Source: Candidatus Competibacteraceae bacterium
Lineage (GTDB): Bacteria; Pseudomonadota; Gammaproteobacteria; Competibacterales; Competibacteraceae
DNA: 13,799 nucleotides
Direction of reading: 5' to 3'
Assembly (NCBI GenBank): GCA_012032855.1
Contig: JAAUQA010000031.1
Location: 1-13,799 of the forward strand
Shown: positions 8,336 to 13,799 of the stretch, piece after piece
How the letters are laid out: each line of letters starts with the position of its first letter
Numbering within the stretch: the stretch's first letter is position 1
Program-made: the position numbers and the translations under genes
Notes under the pieces: generated by a model
Seen by the model: the letters and a program-made list of their open reading frames with translations, nothing else
Database searches by the model: none
Told to the model about the DNA's origin: nothing

Positions 8336-8355
8336 TTTAGCACGGGCTGTGCCAA
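8336..8355 (-). promoter_or_regulatory. Candidate sigma-54 (-24/-12) promoter of hcp
   Basis: On the minus strand TTGGCAC (8355-8349) and TGCTA (8342-8338) place the conserved GG (8353-8352) exactly 10 bases before the conserved GC (8341-8340), the spacing required by RpoN. The -24 element matches TTGGCAC fully; the -12 element has GTGCT instead of TTGCA/T. The start site would be near 8328, giving a leader of about 165 nt. Several T6SS clusters are known to use RpoN with an enhancer-binding activator; no such activator is encoded in this window. Confidence 0.6.
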
Positions 8356-8382
8356 TATTATAAATATTTGATTATTATTAAT

Positions 8383-8418
8383 TTTTATAAAAAACAGGCT
8401 TGTATACACGCCAGCCTG
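8383..8418 (-). terminator. Intrinsic terminator of the tssA-tssB-tssC transcript
   Basis: On the minus strand CAGGCT (8418-8413), a 12-base loop containing TGTATACA, then AGCCTG (8400-8395), followed by TTTTTT (8394-8389). It lies about 100 bases past the tssC stop and just upstream of the candidate hcp promoter, separating the sheath genes from hcp. Confidence 0.65.
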
Positions 8419-8428
8419 AATGATTGAG

Positions 8429-8463
8429 CGGGTCAAAATGAACAGGTCATTCACTTTGACCCG
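8429..8463. repeat. Nested inverted repeat between tssC and hcp
   Basis: CGGGTCAAA (8429-8437) pairs with TTTGACCCG (8455-8463), and an inner AATGA/TCATT pair lies inside. No T run follows on either strand, so it is not a typical terminator. It sits about 75-110 bases upstream of the candidate -24/-12 promoter, a normal distance for an enhancer-binding-protein site, but no factor can be named. Confidence 0.5.
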
Positions 8464-8521
8464 ACTCCGGATCACAACAGCTGCTGGTTCCGGACCAGGT
8501 GCGTCTTTACCGCAACCGGCA

Positions 8522-10028
8522 TTATCCGGTGCCCTTCACTGATGGCAGTTTAGAAACCAACCGCAACGATACCGTGAGTCCTTCCAATTGATAATGCGGT
8601 CGCAGGAAGAACTTGGAACTGTAATAGCCGGGATTGCCTTCCACTTCCTCGACCGTGACCTGCGCGGCAGCCAGCGGTTTGCGCGCTTTGACGGATTCAG
8701 TGGAATTGGCGGGATCGCCGTCCACGTATTGGGTGATCCACTTCTGCAACCATTTCTCCACATCGTCCCGTTCCTTGAAGGAACCAATTTTGTCGCGCAC
8801 GATGCACTTCAAGTAATGGGCGAACCGGCATACGGCGAACAGATACGGCAAGCGGGCCGATAGGTTAGCGTTGGCGGTCGCATCCGGGTCGTCGTACTCG
8901 GCCGGTCTTTGCAAGGATTGCGCACCAATGAAGGCGGCGAAGTCCGAGTTCTTTTTATGGATCAGCGGCATAAAGCCGTTCTTGGCCAGTTCCGCTTCGC
9001 GGCGGTCGCTGATGGCGATCTCGGTGGGGCATTTGATGTCCACGCCGCCATCATCGGTCGGGAAGGTATGAAACGGCAGTTCCTCGACCGCGCCACCCGA
9101 TTCGATACCGCGAATGCGGGTGCACCAGCCGTATAACTTAAAGGCCCGGTTGATATTTACCGCCATAGCATAAGCGGAATTGGCCCAGGTGTATTTGTTG
9201 TGATCCGCCGCCTCGGTATCTTCTTCGAAGTCGAATTCCTCGACCGGATCGGTTTTCGCCCCATAGGGCACACGCGCCAGAAAACGCGGCATCGCCAAGC
9301 CGATATAACGAGAATCGTCGGAGTCACGTAGTCCGCGCCAACCGACATATTCCGGGGTCTGGAATATCTTGGTCAGATCGCGCGGGTTGGCCAGTTCCTG
9401 CCAGGAGTCCATTTGCATGACCGTCGGCGATGCGCCGGCGATGAATGGGGTATGTGCGGCTGCGGAGATCTGCGCGATATTACGCAACAGTTCCACATCG
9501 GGTGGGCTGTGATCAAAGTGGTAATCGCCCACCAGACAGCCGAAAGGTTCGCCGCCGAACTGACCGTATTCTTCTTCGTAAATTTTCTTGAAGAACGGGC
9601 TTTGATCCCAAGCCGTGCCCTTGTATTTGCGCAGATTCTTGCGCACCTCGTCCTTAGAGATATTCATGACCCGAATCTTCAGCATCTCGTCGGTTTCCGT
9701 ATTGAAGACGAGGTAATTCAAACCGCGCCAAGCGCCTTCCAATTGCTGAAAATCCGGGTGATGCATGATCAGGTTAATCTGATCGGTCAACTTTTTATCA
9801 AGGGCGGCGATCATTGCCTCAATGGAGTCCAGTACATCATTGGAAACCAGGGAGGCGTTTTGTAGGGCTTGTTCCGCCAGAGTCCTGACCGCCCCCTTCC
9901 ACCTCTTCACGAGCTTGATCGGTACGGGGCTTGAATTCTTTTTGTAGCAGGGAGCCGAAGTCGCTGACTTCCAGAGTACCGGTTTCGGCTTGCGCTTGTT
10001 CAGCAGCGGAGGTTGCTTCATCTGCCAT
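8522..10028 (-). CDS. tssC: TssC, large subunit of the T6SS contractile sheath (one frameshift)
   Basis: TssC (VipB/ImpC) builds the contractile sheath with TssB. The ATG at 10028 is 6 bases after the tssB stop, with GAGGAG upstream. The first 45 residues (MADEATSAAEQAQ onward to REEVEG) are in one frame; the family-typical body AVRTLAEQALQNASLVSNDV onward, including LEGAWRGLNYLVFNTET, FGCLVGDYHFDHSP and NKYTWANSAYAMAVNINRAF, is in another. The change occurs in a run of five C (9892-9896, plus strand). Removing one C gives EEVEGAVRTLAEQ and 501 residues, the usual TssC length. This is the only one of the four frameshifts that needs a base removed. A hairpin ACCGG-N6-CCGGT (8515-8530) overlaps the stop codon. 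Confidence 0.95.
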
Positions 10029-10034
10029 GGTGCA

Positions 10035-10574
10035 TTACTCCTCGGCGGGTTGAGCGGGTTCCTGAGCGGGTTCCTGGCCCTGCGGTTTAGGTGCCGCAGC
10101 CAGGGCGTTCAGCAGACTAGGGTCTTGCAGGACTTTGGAGATCAAGTCCTCTGCCCCGACTTTACCGTCCATGTAAGTCATTAAGTTGTTTAACTGCTGG
10201 CGAGCCTGCAGCAATTCCTTGACCCCGTCGACCTTGCGGGCAATCGCGGCGGGCGAGAAATCATCCATGCTTTCAAAGGTCAAGTCGACACCGATCTGGC
10301 CCTCGCCGGTGATCGCGTTAGGTACCCGAAACGCAACCCGGGGTTTCATTGCTTTCATCCGATCATCGAAGTTATCAATGTCGAACTCCAGGAACTTGCG
10401 GTCGGCTACCGGTGGCAGGGGGTCGGTGGGTTTGCCGGAGAGATCGGACATGACCCCCATTACAAAGGGTAATTGTACCTTCTTCTCAGCACCATAGACC
10501 TCAACATCATACTCAATCTGCACGCGTGGAGCGCGGTTGCGGGCAATAAATTTTTGGCTGCTTTCTTTGGCCAT
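10035..10574 (-). CDS. tssB: TssB, small subunit of the T6SS contractile sheath
   Basis: TssB (VipA/ImpB) pairs with TssC to form the sheath and is contacted by TagJ in related systems. The protein (179 residues from the ATG at 10574) is intact and nearly identical in pattern to P. aeruginosa TssB1: SSQKFIARNRAPRVQIEYDV at the N-terminus, KKVQLPFVMGVMSDLSGKP, FESMDDFSPAAIARKVD and a Pro/Gln/Glu-rich tail (QGQEPAQEPAQPAEE). The ATG at 10574 is preferred over one 9 bases upstream because GAGGG stands about 9 bases before it. tssC follows after 6 bases. Confidence 0.97.
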   Translation of the reverse strand: MAKESSQKFIARNRAPRVQIEYDVEVYGAEKKVQLPFVMGVMSDLSGKPTDPLPPVADRKFLEFDIDNFDDRMKAMKPRVAFRVPNAITGEGQIGVDLTFESMDDFSPAAIARKVDGVKELLQARQQLNNLMTYMDGKVGAEDLISKVLQDPSLLNALAAAPKPQGQEPAQEPAQPAEE

Positions 10575-10639
10575 GAAACACACCCTCTGGTTGCACCACT
10601 CCGCCTGGAGCGGCTATGAAGATAGTTGAATAAGCATCA

Positions 10640-10660
10640 CTTGGTATGAAAACTACCAAG
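10640..10660 (-). repeat. Hairpin across the tssA stop codon
   Basis: CTTGGTA (10640-10646) and TACCAAG (10654-10660) form a perfect 7-bp stem with a 7-base loop that includes part of the tssA TAG stop. No T run follows. It could modulate read-through into tssB or protect mRNA ends. Confidence 0.45.
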
Positions 10661-11732
10661 AATCTCCGCTGGATTGTTCGCTGGGTTTTGCGCCTTCTTC
10701 AGGACCGCGAATCAACTCGGCCTGAGGCAGTCCGTCCGGAGCCAGGTCGCGAAGAATATCCAAGAATGTCATTGCAGCCAAGCGTTTGGCGCGCTGCAGC
10801 AACATAGGGACCGGACTCGATGGTTCGTGCTTAGCGTAGAAATCACAGATTTTATCCAACATGCGGATCACGTCGCTGCGACTGTTAATTTCGCCGACTC
10901 GCACCGCCACGACACTCTGCCCTTCTTGCGTGTCAACTGTTTCATCGGTAACGGACTCCCCCGATGAGACATCGTCGACACCACGTCGGCTCAACCGTTC
11001 AGAAAGCACTTGTTGTGCCTCTTTTAACGCTTGTACCAGCGGATTCAAATCAGGCGCATTAGTGGCACCGACCTGATCGGTAAAATACGCGTCAATAGCG
11101 TTGACATTTTCGATTGCGTTAGTTACTGCGTGAGCAGTTTGCTGCAAATCTTCTGCTGCACAATCCAGGAAGGCTGCATCAATAGTGGCTGAATCCGGTG
11201 GAGGATCATCAGAATTAGCCGGCGGTGGCTGAACGCCGGTGGCAATATCGATATCGCGTAAGCTGAACTGGCCAACGAGCGGGCTGTTAACCAGGGGCAC
11301 TTCCCGCAGCTTGATCAGAATGGTTTCCCAATCACACAACGAGGCCAGAATGTTGGCACGCATAGTGGGATCGTTATCATCTTCGGGGTCAAGTTGCGGA
11401 TATACGCTTTCCCAGTAGGTTTCCAACAACCCTTTGAGTAGCGCCAAACCTTCATCCAGGCCGACGAACCCGTGAGTATTGAACAACGCGCGAATCAGGT
11501 AAACCGATAGCCGCAAATCCTTGCTGCGTGCCAGCAATTTCAGCGCCCGTTTTTGTATATCACGCCAATCCGGTTCCTCAGCCGGAATGATCGTATCACC
11601 ATATTGCTGTTCCGCTTTGCCTTGCAGGTCCGTTTCCAGGGTTTCGAACTCGGTATCGTATTCCAAGTCCTCGCCGGATGGGGCGTCGGGAGAGATCGGT
11701 TGCAGGAGTTGTTCGACTTCGATGACAGCCAT
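10653..11732 (-). CDS. tssA: TssA, T6SS baseplate/tail-assembly protein (ImpA family)
   Basis: TssA initiates and guides tail tube/sheath polymerisation. The 359-residue product starts with the ImpA N-terminal domain, MAVIEVEQLLQPISPDAPSG, then DWRDIQKRALKLLARSKDLR and ALFNTHGFVGLDEGLALL (roughly residues 1-160). A low-complexity Pro/Asp linker and an Ala/Asn/Asp-rich stretch follow. The C-terminal domain is VRVGEINSRSDVIRMLDKIC and FYAKHEPSSPVPMLLQRAKR, the short TssA1-type end. The ATG at 11732 has GAAGG just upstream; a TTG start 13 codons earlier gives a non-family extension. First gene of the T6SS block. Confidence 0.95.
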   Translation of the reverse strand: MAVIEVEQLLQPISPDAPSGEDLEYDTEFETLETDLQGKAEQQYGDTIIPAEEPDWRDIQKRALKLLARSKDLRLSVYLIRALFNTHGFVGLDEGLALLKGLLETYWESVYPQLDPEDDNDPTMRANILASLCDWETILIKLREVPLVNSPLVGQFSLRDIDIATGVQPPPANSDDPPPDSATIDAAFLDCAAEDLQQTAHAVTNAIENVNAIDAYFTDQVGATNAPDLNPLVQALKEAQQVLSERLSRRGVDDVSSGESVTDETVDTQEGQSVVAVRVGEINSRSDVIRMLDKICDFYAKHEPSSPVPMLLQRAKRLAAMTFLDILRDLAPDGLPQAELIRGPEEGAKPSEQSSGDSW

Positions 11733-11937
11733 AGCACCTTCGCCACATTGATCGGTGGAAATCTCGTCCAATCAAAAGTATAGACATTCCCGCGCCGCAG
11801 GGAGTCCGTATAACTTCCAGGTAAAAGGGTATCTACTAGGTTGGAATGTGGAGGGAAGCGTGTTGCCGCTAAACCCTGGTAGTCATGTTATAGCGCACTT
11901 TTTTTAAGTTTTTTTACTTTCTAAACAGTCTAACTAG

Positions 11938-11972
11938 AAAAATTTCGCTGTCCAGCGAGAAATTGTTTCAAT
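11938..11972 (-). terminator. Probable terminator after the CoA-transferase gene
   Basis: On the minus strand the hairpin CGCT-GGAC-AGCG (11957-11946), extended by AATTT/AAATT pairs with a 2-base bulge, runs into TTTTT (11942-11938). The GC core is short, so strength is moderate. It would keep transcription of the upstream block out of tssA. Confidence 0.5.
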
Positions 11973-12002
11973 TTTTTCAATATAGAACAAAATTGTTTCA
12001 AT
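11961..12002. repeat. Three ATTGAAA repeats, two as ATTG-N3-CAAT dyads
   Basis: On the minus strand ATTGAAA occurs at 12002-11996, 11981-11975 and 11972-11966, at spacings of 21 and 9 bases. The first and third are palindromic (AATTG-TTT-CAAT on the plus strand) and lie 30 bases apart, about three helical turns. This looks like a multi-site operator, but it sits more than 200 bases upstream of tssA and within the 3' region of the preceding gene. Confidence 0.4.
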
Positions 12003-12012
12003 CGTTTCACGG

Positions 12013-12026
12013 TGGGCTAACGCCCA
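12013..12026. repeat. REP-like stem TGGGC-TAAC-GCCCA
   Basis: A perfect 5-bp GC-rich stem with a 4-base loop, 27 bases past the CoA-transferase stop. Its arms match the GGTGGGC/GCCCACC core of the repeat block between tssG and tssH, so it may be a degenerate member of the same family; the GTAG head is missing. Confidence 0.4.
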
Positions 12027-12052
12027 ATAATGGAAATGTCAATTCACGATTT

Positions 12053-13246
12053 TCAGATCACTCCGGCCGCGCGTAATTCGGCAATTCGTTCCGCGCTGAA
12101 GCCGGCTTGTGCAAGAATTTCTTCGTTGTGTTGGCCTACGGCAGGAGCTTCCCGTTCAATCGAAAATTCAAATTCGCTGAATTTGATCGGCAAAGCGAAC
12201 TGAGTCAGCGGCCCGTCGATTGAATGCTCGCTAGCAACGAACAGGTTTCTTGCCGCTAATTGTTCATTGGTCATCGACTCGGCCAATGTCAGTATCGGCG
12301 TGACACAACAATCCACGTTCTCAAACAGCTCAGTCCAATAAATTTGCGGCTGAGATTTGAAAATAGCAGCCAACTCTGCGCGGGTTGTTCCTGCTGCTTC
12401 GCCGAATACCCAGTGCTGTTCAGCCAATTCGGGACGCCCCAGGGTTTGGCAACACAAGGTCCAGAACTTTTTCTCCAAAGCGCCTACCGCCATGTAGCGA
12501 CCATCGGCAGTTTCGTATAGTCCGTAACACGGCAATGCGCCGGAGAGAAAGTCCTGACCACGGGGACGGGTCCGGCCTTCTGCCAGTTGCGCAATCAGCG
12601 GAAAAATAGCGTGTGCCAGCAGACAATCCGTCATTGCGACATCCACCCAACGGCCCTGACCGGTTCGTTGCGCATCAATTACGGCGGCCAAAATACCCAT
12701 TACCGCGCTAAGCGAACCACCCAATAAATCGCCCAATTGAATATTGGGTATCGCCGGGTCGCCCGCTTGAACGCCGATTTGGTCGGTCACGCCGCTATAA
12801 CCGCAATAATTGAGATCATGGCCGGCCCGATCGCGATAGGGGCCGGTCTGACCGTAGCCGGTAATGGAACAATACACAATGCGGGGATTCAGGACGCGCA
12901 CGGTATCGTAGCCGATACCCAATTTATCGATTACACCAGGGCGAAAACTCTCGACGATCACGTCGGCTTGCTGCGCCAAATCCAGAAACGCCTGCCGTCC
13001 GGCGGGCTGTTTCAGATCCAGACGCAACGCCCGCTTATTGCGATTGACCAGTAAAAACAGCCAGGCGTTGTGACCGCTTTTGTCGCCCAGCACCCGCGCA
13101 TAATCGCCGGCACCGGGATCTTCGATCTTGATGACATCCGCACCCATATCCGCCAAATGCAGGGTGGCGACCGGGCCAGGGAGCAGCCGCGTCAAATCCA
13201 AGACCCGGATGCCCTGCAAGGGTTTGGGACGCACGGTTGTATTCAT
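12053..13246 (-). CDS. CaiB/BaiF family CoA-transferase or alpha-methylacyl-CoA racemase-like enzyme
   Basis: The family either moves CoA between organic acids or epimerises 2-methylacyl-CoA esters. The 397-residue protein has the family N-terminus GIRVLDLTRLLPGPVATLHL then ADMGADVIKIEDP, the segment RPGVIDKLGIGYD, GYGQTGPYRDRAGHDLNYCG and GDLLGGSLSAVMGI. The GHDLNY histidine (H143 from the ATG) and the GD aspartate (D173) fall where alpha-methylacyl-CoA racemases have their catalytic His and Asp, so a racemase is favoured, but the substrate cannot be read from sequence. The start is uncertain: ATG at 13246 is taken, while a TTG at 13261 overlaps the upstream stop and would add five residues. 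It follows the DUF1289 gene closely and is probably co-transcribed. Confidence 0.88.
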   Translation of the reverse strand: MNTTVRPKPLQGIRVLDLTRLLPGPVATLHLADMGADVIKIEDPGAGDYARVLGDKSGHNAWLFLLVNRNKRALRLDLKQPAGRQAFLDLAQQADVIVESFRPGVIDKLGIGYDTVRVLNPRIVYCSITGYGQTGPYRDRAGHDLNYCGYSGVTDQIGVQAGDPAIPNIQLGDLLGGSLSAVMGILAAVIDAQRTGQGRWVDVAMTDCLLAHAIFPLIAQLAEGRTRPRGQDFLSGALPCYGLYETADGRYMAVGALEKKFWTLCCQTLGRPELAEQHWVFGEAAGTTRAELAAIFKSQPQIYWTELFENVDCCVTPILTLAESMTNEQLAARNLFVASEHSIDGPLTQFALPIKFSEFEFSIEREAPAVGQHNEEILAQAGFSAERIAELRAAGVI

Positions 13247-13257
13247 TGCCGAATCAA

Positions 13258-13488
13258 TCAAGTGCCATCCAACACCCGCTCGCAGCGCTCCTCAAGCCGA
13301 TCCAAGACCTGTCGTTTTTCAGCTGCCGAGTAGCCGGACCAGGCGGCGATTTCATCTAAAGTACGAAAGCATCCTTCGCATAGACCGGTACTGTTATCCA
13401 ACTTGCAGACGTTGATGCACGGCGAGGGAGGATTGTCAGGCTCTGGAGTTTGCGATTTAAACGTCAGGTTAACTTCGATGAGCTTCAC
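13258..13488 (-). CDS. DUF1289 family small cysteine-motif protein
   Basis: A 76-residue protein with the DUF1289 pattern: PSPCINVCKLDNSTGLCEGC (residues 21-40), then RTLDEIAAWSGYSAAEKRQV. Four cysteines in two CxxxC/CxxC pairs suggest metal or Fe-S binding, but the function of the family is not established. The start is GTG at 13488, 3 bases after the upstream stop, with AAGGCG about 9 bases before it; no ATG is available nearby. Its stop overlaps a possible TTG start of the next gene. Confidence 0.85.
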   Translation of the reverse strand: MKLIEVNLTFKSQTPEPDNPPSPCINVCKLDNSTGLCEGCFRTLDEIAAWSGYSAAEKRQVLDRLEERCERVLDGT

Positions 13489-13491
13489 GAA

Positions 13492-13799
13492 TCACGCCTT
13501 GACTTCGGGGTTCAGACTGTAAGTGCCGGTCAGACTGGCTTGGGCCAACACGTGACTTTCAATGGCCTTGAGCACGTCCGGGCCTCTGAACTCCCCTTCG
13601 ACCGAGCAACGGGCGACATCAAGCGCATACAGGGTGAACACGTAATGATGAACGATTGAATCGTTCCACGGCGGACAGGGGCCGTCGTAACCGAAATAAT
13701 TACCACCCATCTGTTCGTCGCCGGCAAACCAATCGCTATAACTGCTGATACCCTGACGCGTGCCGCGCGGACCTGTCGGACCGTCCTTGCCGCCTGCCG
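13492..13799 (-). CDS. YbhB/YbcL family PEBP-like protein (partial, N-terminus outside window)
   Basis: The C-terminal 101-102 residues of a phosphatidylethanolamine-binding-protein-like (Raf kinase inhibitor-like) protein; the frame is open to the window edge. Visible are GPTGPRGTRQGISSYSDWF, then YFGYDGPCPPWNDSIVHHYV and FTLYALDV, the conserved ligand-pocket region, and the C-terminal HVLAQASLTGTYSLNP. An internal ATG at 13710 is not the start because family sequence continues upstream of it. Bacterial members are cytoplasmic or periplasmic small-ligand binders of unknown physiological role. First visible gene of the three-gene block with DUF1289 and the CoA-transferase. Confidence 0.93.
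   Translation of the reverse strand, partial: AGGKDGPTGPRGTRQGISSYSDWFAGDEQMGGNYFGYDGPCPPWNDSIVHHYVFTLYALDVARCSVEGEFRGPDVLKAIESHVLAQASLTGTYSLNPEVKA

Larger units (their letters stand above)
11733..12052. other. AT-rich spacer upstream of tssA
   Basis: About 320 bases without a gene. From right to left it holds a REP-like stem (12013-12026), short ATTGAAA repeats (11966-12002), a probable terminator for the CoA-transferase gene (about 11938-11972), two poly-T/A tracts (11900-11927), and the presumed tssA promoter. The best -10-like element on the minus strand is TATACT at 11782-11777, but no good -35 stands 16-18 bases before it. No -24/-12 motif was found. Confidence 0.5.

Noticed and set aside
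353..10028. Calling tssC, tssF, tssG and tssH pseudogenes
   Set aside because: Each has only a single one-base indel at a base run with full conservation on both sides and no stop mutations, which favours sequence error; annotated as frameshifted CDS instead.
11733..11771. 13-codon N-terminal extension of TssA from a TTG start
   Set aside because: The extension is unlike the family, and GAAGG stands correctly before the ATG at 11732.
11961..12002. Possible CRISPR repeats (ATTGAAAC-like ends)
   Set aside because: Repeats are only 7-12 bases with gaps of 2-14 bases; no 28-37 base repeat units or spacers.

Overview
The window is mostly one type VI secretion system (T6SS) gene block, read entirely on the minus strand (right to left). 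The organism is most likely a gammaproteobacterium: Hcp, TssB and the gene order are close to what I recall of the Pseudomonas aeruginosa HSI-I (H1) cluster, while the REP-like GTAG palindromes and moderate GC suggest an environmental lineage. A Methylococcales-type methanotroph is only a guess.

Layout from right to left, in transcription order. (1) 13799-12053: a short block of metabolic or housekeeping genes, namely a PEBP/YbhB-family protein (cut by the window edge), a small four-cysteine DUF1289 protein, and a CaiB/BaiF family CoA-transferase or alpha-methylacyl-CoA racemase-like enzyme, followed by a probable terminator. (2) 12052-11733: an AT-rich spacer with short repeats and the presumed start of the T6SS operon. 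(3) 11732-8522: tssA, tssB, tssC (baseplate/cap protein and contractile sheath), ending in a clear intrinsic terminator. (4) 8521-8162: a 360-base spacer with a sigma-54-type promoter and a long, structured hcp leader. (5) 8161-3333: hcp, tagJ, tssE, tssF, tssG, tightly packed or overlapping from tagJ onward and closed by a REP/terminator hairpin. (6) 3153-353: tssH (clpV), the sheath-recycling ATPase. (7) 352-1: no convincing gene; one 11-bp inverted repeat.

Together the genes encode the sheath (TssB/TssC), tube (Hcp), most of the baseplate (TssE, TssF, TssG), TssA, the accessory protein TagJ and the ClpV unfoldase. The membrane complex (TssJ, TssL, TssM), TssK, VgrG, PAAR and any effector/immunity pair are absent and must lie elsewhere if the system works.

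Two things stand out. Four of the nine T6SS genes (tssC, tssF, tssG, tssH) each carry exactly one single-base frameshift, in or next to a run of identical bases; restoring one base repairs a full-length, family-typical protein each time. This looks like sequence error rather than decay, but must be checked. Second, hcp has its own apparent control region: an upstream terminator, a -24/-12 promoter with exact GG-N10-GC spacing, and a roughly 165-nt leader with mutually exclusive helices and GGA motifs, a candidate cis-regulatory RNA.
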